Part shown: piece by piece, positions 24,614 through 37,300 of the stretch
How the letters are laid out: each line of letters opens with the position of its first letter
Position numbering within the stretch: position 1 is the first letter of the stretch
Origin: Rhinopomastus cyanomelas
Taxonomy: Eukaryota; Chordata; Aves; Bucerotiformes; Rhinopomastidae
Assembly: GCA_013400115.1 (NCBI GenBank)
Contig: VXBP01004231.1
Location: forward strand, 725,349 to 789,348
Length of the DNA: 64,000 nt
Direction: 5' to 3'
Made by a program: the position numbers and the translations under genes
The notes under the pieces: generated by a model
The model's database searches: none
Seen by the model: the letters and a program-made list of their open reading frames with translations, nothing else
Told to the model about the DNA's origin: nothing

Positions 24614-25017
24614 ATCATAGAATCACAGGATCATAGAATCATTTAGGTAGGGAAAGAACTTTAAAAGCATAAATTCCAACTATTAACCTAACTGTACCAA
24701 GCCCACCAAACCATGTCCCTAATTACCATATCTGCATAACTTTTAAACACATCCATGGTGATTCAACAACCTCCCTGGGCAGCCTATTTCAATACCTGAT
24801 GACCTTTTCAATAAATTGTTTTCTTAATGAAGTGTCATTAAGTCAGACTTAAGGAAGTCTGACTAAACTTCCACTGGCACAACTTGAGACCATTTTGTCT
24901 TGTCCTATCACTTACTACTTGTGAGAAGAGACCACCACCCACCTTGCTGCAACATTAATTCAGGTAGTACTAGACAGCAGTAAGGTCTCCCCTCAGCCTC
25001 CTTTTCTTCAGACTAAA
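24614..25017 (-). mobile_element. CR1 LINE 3' fragment, minus strand, with a hairpin insertion
   Basis: The reversed tail ATCATAGAATCACAGGATCA is followed by decayed CR1 sequence: ACCAAACCATGTCCCTAATT, CCTCCCTGGGCAGCCTATTT, CCACTGGCACAACTTGAGAC and AAGGTCTCCCCTCAGCCTCC. It is old, with no open frame. At about 24830-24866 roughly 35 extra bases, which include a perfect palindrome, interrupt the usual CR1 order. Similarity ends near 25017. Confidence 0.9.
24841..24864. repeat. Perfect 10-bp inverted repeat inside CR1
   Basis: AGTCAGACTT, loop AAGG, then AAGTCTGACT. The stem sits where CR1 relatives have a continuous ORF2 sequence, so it looks like a small templated insertion and not ancestral CR1. 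Confidence 0.85.
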
Positions 25018-26646
25018 GATATGTTACTTTCTAGCTGTGTTCTCTCCACCCTGCTAATTCCTTACCAACAGTATGCATGCTCTGTCTTAACCATGACTTT
25101 TGCCAAACCAGACTGAGCCGTGTTTGTCTTTTCTTCTCTGCTACTTTTTCCAGTACCAGCATTAACAGACCAAATAATGAGGTTCACTTACACAATAACT
25201 AGTTCAATTCAGAGAATATGAATGATTTCTTCAACCCACCAAATGGTGTTTTTTGTATTTGAAGACAATGTTAAATGGCAAATCCATCAGTTTGGCCATG
25301 GATATGTTATAGGAATGTAGCCTGGTTAAGGTCAGGAATGATTTTGTTCCTTCAGGAGCTGTCCAGGGTTCATGGCTGAACCTACGGCCAGAAGAATATG
25401 GTTAGCCGAAGGATGTCTGTAATTAATGTGAACTCTCTCCAGACCACTATGGTGAACTATTGCAGTGTGATGAGTCTTTGCTGACTAATAGTCACATTCT
25501 GTGAAAATAAAATCTCATAGGTGCTGAACAAAATCTTCATTTCATTTTTTAACTGCTACAGTGAGTAACAGCTTTTTTGGGGTCAGTCTATGAGATAAGA
25601 GTATAAGAAAACTACCTTACACTCTTCTCAGCCATGCCTTTAGGAAAGTCTTCTCATTCTGTTTAAAGTGCCATGTATTTTCATTCTGTGAGATATTATT
25701 TCTTTTTTAAATATATTCTAGATTTTGCTAAGAATAATTCTGAGAATTATTTCAAAAGTATAATTCAATGTTCTCAAAATTGTCATTATCAAATGTGTCC
25801 AAGTACCAATCATGTGGTGCTTCAGCCTGTGTAAACTAATAGGAAATAGTATACAAAGGTTTCATTTAACCATAATTTAACTCTTTCTATGTGGTAGAAT
25901 GTCTGCCCTGTAATGCTACTAAGTAATTAAATCTATCAGAAAGTGTGTTCTTAACATTACTCATTTCTGCTAGTGATAAAGTAAAACATACCATGTATCA
26001 AAAAAAATTCTTTAAAAAGTGTAAAGCTACAGAAAAAATACTTTTCAGAGTGTGAATGTAAGAGTAAAACAACTTTAAAGGCAGACTATAAATCACTTTG
26101 AGATGGCTGAGCTATCATTGGACCTCCAACATTCCGTTCCCTTCCCTCCTCCATTTTCTTAAATTTACCTTTCTTTCTTCCCTACTTTACAACTTCACTA
26201 AGAGACCTCAATATATTCTGCATTCAAAGTCACCCAGATCATTTTCCTTTGCTTCAGTCTGTCCTTTACAAAGGCTGTTAATAGTAGACTCTGGTCATCT
26301 TGAATTATTTGTCCTTTGTTATGTCTTTTTTTATTTTCTTTCTTAAGACCCACGTGTCTACCATGTGAGTCCTGGGTCTAAAAACAGAAAGCCAATTTTA
26401 TTTGCATTTATAATATTGGCTTTTAGTCTTTCCAGTAAGCCAGATTTTTTTAAAGGCCAGAATTGGACCAAAATATTTGCTGTAAATTTCCCTTTAGCAT
26501 CCAGGCAATTAGCTCATTTTTCTTTTATCTTCCACAGGCTCAGTAGTCTTTGATGTTTTCAAAACTGTCAAGGAAGTGGCCTTTGATGTCTTCAAATCAA
26601 AACTAGATATCCATCTGGAAGATATGCTTTAGTCAAATACAGATTA
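25018..26646. other. Unique non-coding DNA, nothing recognised
   Basis: AT-rich unique sequence. The plus frames at 26098-26553 are phenylalanine/serine-rich translations of T-rich DNA and are not supported as genes. Confidence 0.5.
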
Positions 26647-26915
26647 TTCAGCTCAGTGCGGGGATAACCAGGTGAAATTCTACAGCCCATGTTTCAAAGG
26701 TAGTCAACCAGATTAGCTAATGGGTTTTTTGCCATTACATTTTATGAAGCCATAAAAATGAAGGACTATGTATCTTAATGCCAACCCTCAGAAGGGGATC
26801 GTAAAATGAAGTATGAGAGAAAACAGACATAGCTACAGAATGATAAATTTTAGGCCATGATAATACACAGCACAAGGGGGAAAAAATCAGGGAGATGAGA
26901 GATGGACAAATTTTT
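26647..26915 (+). repeat. Source copy of the local 269-bp duplication
   Basis: This 269-bp stretch reappears at 27624-27892 at a constant offset of 977 with very few differences (for example ACACAGCAC here, ACGTAGCAC there; CAGGGAG here, CAGAGAG there). It matches no mobile element I know. Here it is continuous with its flanks and has no N beside it, so this is probably the genuine locus. Confidence 0.93.
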
Positions 26916-27622
26916 ATGCAAAATGTCCAGAGCAGAAAGAGCGGCGGTGCTTCTATTTTGCCATTTGTCTTTACTGGGAGTAGCAGTATAAAAGTAGAAT
27001 AAAAGATGCCCAGAAGAAGCATAGCTATCCAGCAATCAATACCTGACCGTGGCAGAGTTAAAGCTACCTTTTCTGCTGACCGTATTCTTGTCTGGATGAG
27101 TTACTAAATTCCACAATCACTCTTATACGACACCTTCAGCAGCACTTTAACAATCTGAGAATATCAGCATAAAGCTTGCATCAGGTGAAAGTAGATCTAT
27201 GTCATTGACAGGAATGGGATTTTAAAACTAGATTTCAGGGCTCCTTTTTACACAACTTTTGCAATATTTATAGTCCCATATGTAGAGGTAAAAAACTTCC
27301 AACACCAAAATACTACCCTCCCTCCATTTATACACCAAAGAGCCAACAACAACTTTCTCTGTCACATCTTGTCACATGTCCACACAAAGTATTTATCCAC
27401 TGCTTCTTCTAAATCTTTCTAGAAGCCTCTTTTTTATATGCCTTTTCTCAAATACAGGTGAATTTCATTTTAAAAAGTGTGTTATTTAAATGGGTCCATG
27501 TATGTAGTCAATTGCACTGCCTAGAGGATTTCTTCAATTCTGTGACCAAGGTGCCATTTCTGGGAACACACTGATATCTCATCTTATCTTCCACCCTGTT
27601 TTCCCTCCTACTTTTTTCTTAT
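26916..27622. other. Unique spacer between the two duplicate copies
   Basis: About 700 bp of unique DNA. The part next to the first N is pyrimidine-rich (CCTCCTACTTTTTTCTTAT), a composition that often breaks assemblies. Confidence 0.5.
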
Positions 27623-27925
27623 NTTCAGCTCAGTGCGGGGATAACCAGGTGAAATTCTACAGCCCATGTTTCAAAGGTAGTCAACCAGATTAGCTAATGG
27701 GTTTTTTGCCATTACATTTTATGAAGCCATAAAAATGAAGGACTATGTATCTTAATGCCAACCCTCAGAAGGGGATCGTAAAATGAAGTATGAGAGAAAA
27801 CAGACATAGCTACAGAATGATAAATTTTAGGCCATGATAATACGTAGCACAAGGGGGAAAAAATCAGAGAGATGAGAGATGGACAAATTTTTTTGTATAT
27901 ACTTTTAAATATGTGCACTTATGTN
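27623..27925. other. N-bounded chimeric block, probable assembly insertion
   Basis: Single N characters stand at 27623 and 27925, the only ambiguous bases I noticed. Everything between them derives from two nearby places: 27624-27892 repeats 26647-26915 in the same direction, and about 27889-27924 is the reverse complement of 28648-28683 (GTATATACTTTTAAATATGT here, ACATATTTAAAAGTATATAC there). The switch falls in a T run of 5-7 bases shared by both sources. Scaffolding of a small chimeric contig explains this simply. A read across a real inversion breakpoint would look the same. Confidence 0.85.
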
Positions 27926-28647
27926 CTATTTCTTTCTGATCTCTTCTGGTGCTATAGCATACGCTGAGTAAATATGCAAACTCAGATTTCTGTGTATAAC
28001 TTCCTCTGGTTTATCTAAACGAGATTAAGTTCCCTAAAAGTTAAATCAAAGAAACATAGTTCAATAAACAAAGGATCTACTGGCTGTGCTAACTCAGTTC
28101 CTTTTGCACTCGCTTATTGCTCTCATGGTTCTTTTGACACAAATTAAAGGACTTAAATTACATTAAACAGTTTTGTTATGTGACTGGCTTCTTCCTAGCC
28201 AGAAGACACATGCTTGAAGAAAAGCTTAATTTGCAAACTGACCCTCTCTTCCCATTAGACAGGGAAACCATTTATTTCCCTCTAGGATGCTCAGGCATGC
28301 AGGTGTCTAGAAGACCTTTCGCTGTGTCTCCCAGTACATCTGGTAACTGTCACACAGTCTTACAGAAAAGACAAAATAAACTTCTAAATGTGCATGCATT
28401 GGCATCTACATGTCCTTGTTCGAATGTGTGTGTCCTGCCACCTACCTCACGTGGAAAATAGAACCAAATGGCTGGTATGAAACATCTTTCCCTGATATCA
28501 GGGTTCAGTTGCTTCTTATATGTATATTGTTTCACCTGGCACTATTCTGGAATGAAAAGACTGTACTAAGATAATTCAGTTTTCACATTGGGAATAAATG
28601 CTGCACACTGCATTAACATTTCAGAGTAAAGTTAGTTTGGATTATTA
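27926..28647. other. Unique non-coding DNA to the right of the N-bounded block
   Basis: No gene or mobile element recognised. The small opposed frames at 28180-28535 look random. Confidence 0.5.
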
Positions 28648-28683
28648 ACATAAGTGCACATATTTAAAAGTATATACAAAAAA
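28648..28683. repeat. Source of the inverted piece in the N-bounded block
   Basis: ACATAAGTGCACATATTTAA and the following AAGTATATACAAAAAA appear in reverse complement at the right end of the block at 27889-27924. The run of six A here corresponds to the T run at the junction. Confidence 0.88.
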
Positions 28684-28979
28684 TATGCAAAACATTGGTG
28701 ACTGTACACAAGCTGCAAATACATACAAATACAAAAACATCCTCTGGAATAAAACAGAAAGAACCCCACTCAGTATCTGTACTGGCATTTTGATCTAACA
28801 TACCTACACCTGCAACAGTTGAAGCCTGTCTTTATGTAACTTTTGATTAATTTCAATATTTTGATAATTTCTATTGTATTCTCTGTATAACTGTTTTAAT
28901 TCTGATGTTTAGCCATGTAACCAGGGAAGAAACTGTTATTTTTAGGAGCCTGATTTTATGTAATCAACTTAACCAAAAT

Positions 28980-29470
28980 AATGTCCAGCTAAGTAGCTTT
29001 TATTAATGCTGAGATATAAACAGCCCCTTTGTGAGAAACATTCTGGCACTAACGAGCCTCTCTGAAAGAGGCTGCTGAGCACATCCCTTTTGAAACTTTA
29101 CTCTTAATTTTTTTTCCCTGTTTCCCCTGAGTTAAGCCACTATATCTCAGGTCATAGCAAAGGCAGCAGCAGGCCAGAGCGAAGTCTGCTCATGCTGTTG
29201 CACATTGAAGAGAGAGTGTTGACCGCTGTGAGAATCATAAACCTCTCAGTTTGATGATCAACTGAGCAGTAAATTAATTAATCATCATTTTATGCCTCAT
29301 CAAGCACTTTGCTGAGACTCTCAACAGGGGCCAGCTCAATTAGCCAATGGGAAGCAGACTGTTTTGTTTAGCTGGGTGAGTCTTCCATAAACAGAGGAAG
29401 CTTTGACAAGCTAATAAATATGTCATCTGTCTGTGTCACTAGCTGCAATGTGGCTCCACCTGTAAAGTTG
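28980..29470. promoter_or_regulatory. Candidate conserved non-coding element
   Basis: No repeat, no open frame and a dense mixture of regulatory words: AAATTAATTAATCATCAT (29271-29288, overlapping homeodomain sites), CAATTAGCCAATGGG near 29337 (homeodomain site plus CCAAT), TTGATGATCAACTGA near 29251, TAATAAATATGTCATCTGTC near 29413, and a short hairpin GCCTCT/AGAGGC near 29055. The richness and lack of decay resemble amniote enhancers in gene deserts. That is a reading of sequence style only. I have no alignment. Confidence 0.35.
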
Positions 29471-31479
29471 TGGGATTCTTCTCGGTATGGTGGATAGCAA
29501 TTTGAAAGGATGACAGTGAGGTATCCTAACTCCTCAAACAAAGCACATCTTAGTTTATCCGGATCCTTAGGCAGTGAATTTGGGCTTGTTAGGAAGCATA
29601 TACTCTATTTTTTTGACTACTGATTCAGATATTGGTGCCCTTTTAAAACAGATTCCTCTGCTAGGTATAGTAAAGCCAGCCAGACAGGTGCATTTATAAT
29701 TTTAAAATGTTTCTTTCCTTTTTTGCAACTCCTTAGAGAAAAAAAAAAAAGTGATGCCCAAATGCTTCTGGTAATAATCTTCTCAAGGTAAAAGCTTTTG
29801 ATTAACTGGCAATAATGCTTCTGTCAAAACAGACAGGTTTGAAAAGTCCTTATATCAAGTCCTGCACTTCCACTGAAGTTACTGGAGTTGCATCAATCTA
29901 TCTGCAGCTCCTGTCGCTTTAGACATTTCATCATTCAGGATGGAAAACAGAAATATGCACCAAGAAGTTTCAGTGTTGAACCAAATCACTGACTGTTGCA
30001 AATTTGTGCCGTTTACTTTCATGTACCTTCACAGCCATGAGGGCCCGTTACGAGTTTCTAATCTGATTTTCTGCATAACACTGTCCATAACCTCTGGCTA
30101 AACAAGAGATAATCATTAACATATCCGATCTTTGCTGAAAGATTTCAGGTGGTTAAATTCTAGCACAAGCTTTGATAAGAAACTCTTATAATTAATTATC
30201 ATCACTGGTAAAAATGTGAATCTTATTTCAGACTTTATCTGGCTTGAAAATTCAACTCTTTCATTTTCTTAAATCTTACTTTAGTAGAAGGGGTCCCAAG
30301 TGTCTTGTAACAAAAATCTCAAAAGAAACAGTTTCTCCCAACTTTTTGTGCTGTCTCCTCTCTGGAGAAAAAAAGACAGTGGTCCTGGGAAACCAAATGG
30401 CATTTTCATTCATTCAGCAGCCCACAGCCTTGTGCACAACACTGATGCCAGCTGGAAAGAATCACTTTCTCACTCCTTGTTCCTGGTCACATACACTCAA
30501 AGTCTAAAGGGTTAAATGTTGCTTTTTGATAGTTTTCTGAGTTTTATGCAATATTCCTGGTTTGAGGCTGTTGAGGCTGACCACAGTGGGAAGATGCTAA
30601 CGCTGGTACAATACTGTTGGGGGGTAGAAGGGATGAAAGAATGATTTGTTGGGAAACGTGTCTACCGATGACTCACATGACTGATGTGTTAAGGAACAGC
30701 AAAACTCTTGGCGACTCCTGTTGCCTAGGTAAATGCGTATCAGTCTGTTTCTCCATTTCTCACAGAACTTTCTACAATATGTCATTATTTGAAGGTATGG
30801 AAGGATGCCAAGCAATGCAGAAATAAGTTTCAAAAATTAAAAATAGTGAGTTTGTTTTGCTAACATTCATGAAGCTGGTTTTCCTATTTTCCTGACTATT
30901 TGTATGAAAGGCTGGCAGTTCTTCCAAACTCAGCATTTTTACCTTGCAAGGGTTGGTGTGAACACTGGTTTCTGCTTCAGGTCATGTGGGTTCAAAGCTC
31001 TAGAGTTTCACTTTGAATTTGATGATTGCTTACTGAGAACCATTTGTCTTCGCTCACATAAATCAACCTGCATTCAGCAAGACTGGGCCATGGCTTCCTC
31101 AATGCTGCTAAAAAGAGGGAGTGAGCTTCTAGCATGTCTTTAATGGTTATATATTTCATATTGAAAACTTTGCAGAGTGGTCCTCAAAATAATTATTTGA
31201 AAAATACATATGTTTCTAGTCCACATAGCTTTCACACATCTGTTCCAATGTCTTTGGAACACAGCAAAGTCTTTTTTCAAACCTGTGATTTAAAAAAAGG
31301 AACCAACCTGAAGTGGGTTTCTAGTGCAGTCACATGGGCTTTGATACGGTTTTCATCAGAATCTGATCAGAGGATTTCAGCCACCTCAGGGAACACTGAA
31401 CTATGAGACATTAGTTGTAATATGTTATTATGAAGCCACGTAGAGGCAAATCGCACAAAGGAAGACTTTTCACCCATTG
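29471..31479. other. Unique non-coding DNA, nothing recognised
   Basis: Includes a 12-A run at about 29742. Several plus frames of 70-90 codons (30244-31406) overlap each other in different frames and have no recognisable domain. Confidence 0.5.
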
Positions 31480-31890
31480 TACCTCTCTCTTGTAGCGATC
31501 TCTGTGTGCCACTAGCCTTAAATCAGGAGCAAATATGAATTTCATTAGCTCATTTTCCCACTTTGCTTTTGTGGATAATTTTCAGTGATAATTTTCCTTT
31601 GTTCACAATGTGAAATTCACTCTGCCTCGCTCTATTTTACAATAACCACTCTTAAAGATACTTTGAAGTGAACAACTCCGAATAATCATAAATCTCACTG
31701 TCATACAGACATATGTGAGCTCTCTTTGGAAAGCTGCATTGTTACTCTAGGATTATCCCAACCCTGTACTTTTAATCCTTTATCCCTTTCATGAAGAGCA
31801 GGAACTTTAAAACATTGACAAGTACTAATTGCAGTCTAATTAAATGTTACTAATTACATCACATGAGTTTTACCCCTTTTGTTTTTGTCC
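31480..31890. promoter_or_regulatory. Candidate conserved non-coding element
   Basis: TTTCCTTTGTTCACAATG near 31596 holds two opposed SOX-type words (CTTTGTT and ACAAT). GGATTATCCC near 31751 is an OTX/bicoid-type word. Several TAATT sites cluster at about 31826-31855 (CTAATTGCAGTCTAATTAAA, then CTAATTAC). There is no repeat or frame. This is inferred from motif density only. Confidence 0.28.
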
Positions 31891-33959
31891 AGGATGAATA
31901 CAGGGACGTCTCAGGTGACTTTTAGCCAGTCCCTTTGTACATCCAAAGTATATCACTGGAAATACAAAGAAATACGTAACACAAAGAAACTTTACCTCAG
32001 AGCAGAAGGAATGTGACTACACTGATGATTAAACAACACCATCTAATCCAGTTTCAGGCCTACAGCTGAAAATCATCTTTCGTAGAAGTGTGCCTGCCAA
32101 GGTTGTTGTAAAATTATCCCAGGCACCACAGTGATGAATGGTCCCAGAATTTGCTGTGATATGGATGCTATCCCTGTGGGGCTTCACCAAGCGGGATTTT
32201 TCATGTGGACAGACTCACATGGAGGACATATGGGAAAGCAAACAAAATTAGTTGATCTGCACTGGAGCAAAAATCCATATTTCCTTTGCCTACCCGGATA
32301 GCTCACTTGCACTCTTGCAGACACAGAAATGTGTTCTTAAATTATACAGCTTGTCCCTTTTTGCCTTTGTGGAGTGATTTGAGTGTTTTATGATGACCTT
32401 GGGTTTAGTGCTGATTTGCATCCTTGAACTTTCATGCCAGCCTAATTTTAGGTGTGCTAAGCAGCAAGTCTAAGTTATCACTACAATACTGTGTCTCCAC
32501 TTGCATTAATAAGAGCTTTAGTCTGGTTTTGAAGACAGACATTTCTTAACAGTAAAAAAGTTTCAAATGGAAACGATCACTCAAGCTCAGCTTTGTCAAA
32601 GCCCAACTAATGACCCAGTCAAAGAGTAAGAGTTTCATTTAGCAGACAAGCAGGCTTCCGAGGCCCCAGCCTTGGGATGATACAAGCAATCCCACTGACA
32701 GACACTGCAACCAGTGCCGTGCAGAATTGGGGTGAATCATGGTTTGGGCAGCACATCTGAGAAAAATCAGCTCTTAGACATTTTAAAGGCTTGACAGTGA
32801 AAAGAAGTCTCTTTGATACTTACATCATTAAGTGCTTGTGACAGAGAAGGATGGAAGGAGTTAAACTACCCCTTCATTGCATCTGTAAGTGGCACAGCTT
32901 GAATCTGATGACAGAAAAGTTACAAAGTTCACCATATATTCGCCTAAAAAGCGGATTTGGTGTAGGTCACTATTGGATGGTGTTAAATTGTCCACAGCTT
33001 TTTAAAAGTACTATTAACTACAAATCATCACATTTTGGATTCAGGGACTATTGTACCAACGACAGCTCCAGACAGGAAAGAAATGCAGCAAATAGTACTT
33101 TGTGTGTTTTTCCATCTACATTTTTCTTTTAATCAGATTTCCCAGTGTGAGAGGTTAAACTGAGAGATATCAGGATTATTTAACTGTAATGTAACTATCA
33201 ACTTAAGAACTGATTTATCAGAATGCATTGCAGTCCAGTCTTAAGATAAAAGGCACTTTTTAAAGAATCACAGCTCTTGTTCTAACCATTCCCTCACTCT
33301 CGCCTCCAAGGCATTTCTTATAACTGATAAAATCACAGACCAGGTGCTCCAAGATTTTCAAAATAATAAATTCCAATCTGTCACAAAAAAATAAAAGGTT
33401 AAACAAGTTTATAGAGGGAGTTCTGTTCCAGGTGTTATTTTGAAAGTGTACGCCTAATTTATCATTTTTCAGTAATAGTTACAACAGATAAAGATCATGT
33501 AAATACTCTGTATTAGAAATAAGCTTTCATTTTGTCATGCAGATAGTACTAATGACTAAATAGACTTTAATCAGGAGATCTCCACCCACTAACGTTAGGA
33601 ATTATAGTAGTGTTATAATCAGATTTTCCTTAAAATAAAATGCTCAGGTTGTAGAAACAAAACCAAAATGAAACTCCAACTGATTATATACTAGTTTTTA
33701 TAAGAACCAGAAGCATAAAATCTTTTCACAAATCACCTACTTTGGAATGGACCTTGTATAGGTTCAGTGGATGCGTCTACCAAGTGGAACGAGCAATGGA
33801 ATTTGCTAACATCTTCCATATGTGATAGCCTTTAAATTATAAATACTATTTTGGATACAGTTGATGGACTGTCCTAAAGCAGCAGTATGTGAGATGAGTG
33901 GCTGGGTTTTCCTATAGTTTCTTTGTTACCGGTTTCAGTCTTACATAGTTCTAATTCTG
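31891..33959. other. Unique non-coding DNA, nothing recognised
   Basis: No mobile element or exon is recognised. The plus frame at 32851-33132 (93 codons) has no protein family character that I can see. Confidence 0.5.
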
Positions 33960-34310
33960 CTATCTTGTCCATTATTTATTAATGTGTGTGGCTAAACAAA
34001 TAGCACAAGTTTTGCCCAAGAGGTCTGAAGTGTGTGTTTTGGTCCACCATAAATCAAAAGGAAAGCTATAGTTCTCAGCCATTTTGAAGCCAAGAGGAAA
34101 AGGCAGGCTCCAGTTAAACAAAGTGCACAGACAGATATATTATGGAGCCCCATTAAATTCAGCGGGTTTTCCCTATTAGCTGAATGGCTTGGTTGCTCCC
34201 TGTCAGACTCTGTGGTTTCTAAATCAAGTATAGCAACATTTGGGGCGGCAGTATGCTTCGAGCAGGTAATAAAGGCTTACGGATAGGCTTCCACATGTCT
34301 ATATATATAT
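33960..34310. promoter_or_regulatory. Candidate conserved non-coding element
   Basis: Low-decay, non-repetitive sequence with a balanced composition, including GAGCCCCATTAAATTCAGCG, CTATTAGCTGAATGGCTTGG and TTGGGGCGGCAGTATGCTTC. It stands out from the AT-rich flanks but has no open frame. A regulatory role is inference. Confidence 0.25.
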
Positions 34311-37300
34311 TTCACAAGCTCCATAAATGTGACGAGAGGCTACCTCACTCAACAAGGAAAAAACTTCTCTCCTCTTACATCTCTCTCTAAAGCTTCTCTC
34401 TTATTCCCTCAGCTTTCAAGGTTTTTTAAATTGTTCTTTTTTTCAGTCCCTTCCCTCCCTGATTACATAAAAATGCAGAGGCAGAAGTCAACTGCCTTAA
34501 AACTTTTCTGTTAAACCAACATCATAAACAGAACTTACTCTAAACTTTGCTTGCATAGATTGCAGACATCAACACAAAGCTCTTCAGATACAATTAACAT
34601 TGTATAAAAATTGGAAAGTTCAACTGCAGATGGAACACAACTGAAGCTCATACAAAGCTAAAGACTGTCCTTTAAGAGGAAAAGAAGCTCTTCTCCATTG
34701 AATCTTCTATTACAGTTTGAAACTCAAAGGAAGATTAATGCAACTTTCCTCAAGGAGCAAAAAAGAAGGTTAATTGTCGTAGTTATACTACATCACCCCA
34801 TTGAGGCTTCTCAAAGTGGAAACAGGCTTCCATCACTGACACATAAGTAAGCTGAAGTTTCCATTGCTTACTCATATGATCACAATGCAAGTTTCACAAT
34901 GCACGCAACAGTTAAACTTTGCAGTCCTGTGGCAAATTCTGAATGCTTAACTGTGTTGGGTTTTATTAAGTAGCAATTATCCTTAAATGTGGAGTTTTTT
35001 GCAAGACAAATAAATGACTTTAACTAAATACTTTTAATATTTTAGAAACAGCAAAAGAATCATTCTCCAAGGAACTGGTGGTAGTTCTTATTAAATAGTA
35101 AGCAGCTAAATTGGACTGAGATAAATGTACTGCTAATTTCTTGGAACTAAACTCAATTATTCAGTAGAATGAGTTACAAATAATGCTTGGAAAAGTTTCT
35201 ACTAATTAATATTGTTAGTTCTTCCTTAGATGCCATAACTAGCTATGCTCATTGTGTACTCTTGTAGAGCATATAAAACACTTGGCATTGCTTTCAAAAT
35301 GGACATTTTGAAAGGTAGACATGTTCTGTGTTCACATTCACATTTCTTTCATTTAGGTAGCTATCCAAAGATCTTTCTGTTTTTTTATGAGAACTGTTGG
35401 GCCACACTGAAGATATTTTGTCATAGTACGTCACTTCTTATAGGTAATAAAAAGAACTAATAGCTAAGAGTTTTGGAAAGCCTTTACTTCATAGCTAGAG
35501 TGATCTGGAAGGAAATGGTGGTACTAAGCTTCAGCACCAGAGAGCAGCACCATCTAAGAATTGTGATTCAAAGTTTCTCCCTTGAACCCCAGTCCTGTTC
35601 CGGATGAAACAGATACCCCTCACTTCTGTGAGGGTATCAAGTAGGTAGTTCTCCTTCTGGATAACTTTCCCAACTGACACATGTAAAGAGCTCATGTTTT
35701 CTTACCACTTTCATACATAACCAAAACATTCACTTCTGGAATAGCACCAGTAGGTAGCCAAAGTTTTCACACTGAAGCACATGATTAATCTAGATCTAAC
35801 ACAACCAGGAAAAAGGCCATCAAACACAAGACCAGGACTGTATCTGAATCAGATAGATTTGGGTTAGCAAAATCTAGCCCTTTACTTTCTTTTGGTTAGC
35901 ATTTATGAATAGCAATAACGTCAAAGTGACTAGTAGACATTACTGTTCTCCTTGGGAACAGTTCAGCAATGCCCCGTGGCAGTTTGTGCGCTGAGCATGA
36001 GAGCGCAAAAGAAAGTCTAAAAAGCATGCAATTACCCCCAGGAAATAATTACAATGCAAAAAGCACTGGATGGTACAAGTGACATTCCAGTAAACGAGGT
36101 GAACTTGTATCATCACCTTGCTTTGCCTCAGGGATATTCCTGCCAAAGGAATATCATCCAGTTCCAAGAAGAGCCAAGGATGGAGGTGGGGCTGCACATC
36201 AGCCATTCCAGATCCAAGCCTCGGGGAACCAGAAGTTGTGGGCAAAGAAAACTCCTGCTAAGTCAAGCACTGACATTGCAACTCCCAAAAAAGCCAGGGC
36301 AGCAAAGCTTGCTGGAGGTGATTTTTAACCACTAGGTTGGAAACCAAACCACACCCAGAGCAGCCTTGCTTACATGTGAGACTCTCTTATTCCAAACTTA
36401 ATGAATAAGGGAAATATAGGAAATAAAGTATCTTTTACCCCTAGATCTGTTGACACTCACTCTCATGGGAACAGAATCAAATTCTTCCTGTATTTACCTG
36501 GGAAGACTTTTACCAAACTACTCTTTGCAGAGGCACACAGAGCAGCAGAGTTTAGTACATGGTACTGTTCTCTTTCAAAATGACTTCAAATACTGCATAT
36601 TGACATTTTACAGAGTAATGCTGGTAGGACAAGAAATCAATGCACTTACATACCTCTCTTCTGTCTCTGGATTACAACTATTGCAAAAATGGAATTTGAC
36701 TTGAAAGTCTGCAGTGTCTAAACACATTTTCAGCACCCTCAGCTGATCCATACTATGCAGCTCTGTACCACAATTCTGGGTTCTAGACACTTAGCAAAGC
36801 AAACCCCTCATCTGAGCTTTCCAACCTACTCTGTCAATAATGCTCAGAGACGAGCCTGCCAAAACCATTGGATTATCTTCTCTCCAAATAAAACAAGCAA
36901 ATACACAAAAATGCTTATGTTGAAGTTGCCTCAGGCACTTTTACCTCACATAACCAGCACTTTTGGAAAGGTCCCATTGACCTTGGCAGCATATTTGAAC
37001 ATGGCTGAACAGTTCTTGAGCAATTTTTCCAATGAATTAGGCACAAACAGGCATGTGTCATTGCGCACACATGCAGTCTTTTCAATCTCCCCTTTCCCCT
37101 TAAAAATTAATAATTTCTCAAAACTGCCATACAGATAAAGTCACAGCAAGCAGTATGTCCCAGAGTACTACTGGCTTGTGTTTGGTACTGAAATTACTTA
37201 GCTAGATGCTTTAGAAACACCACAGAGTTGAGTTCTGACCAGAGACCAGTTAGTCAGATGCATTCATCTTTTCTGACAGTCATCTTAATTACAGAATTAG

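Noticed and set aside
27624..27892. True segmental duplication of 26647-26915
   Set aside because: Ns on both sides and the joined inverted piece make an assembly or read chimera more likely. Left open in the findings as a possible inversion trace.
36950..37010. GGAAAGGTCCCATTGACCTT as an old interspersed repeat
   Set aside because: It resembles a phrase common in old amniote repeats, and one at 55397, but too little remains to call.
36755..37138. 127-codon plus frame as a gene
   Set aside because: Chance length, no recognisable domain, and overlaps other random frames.
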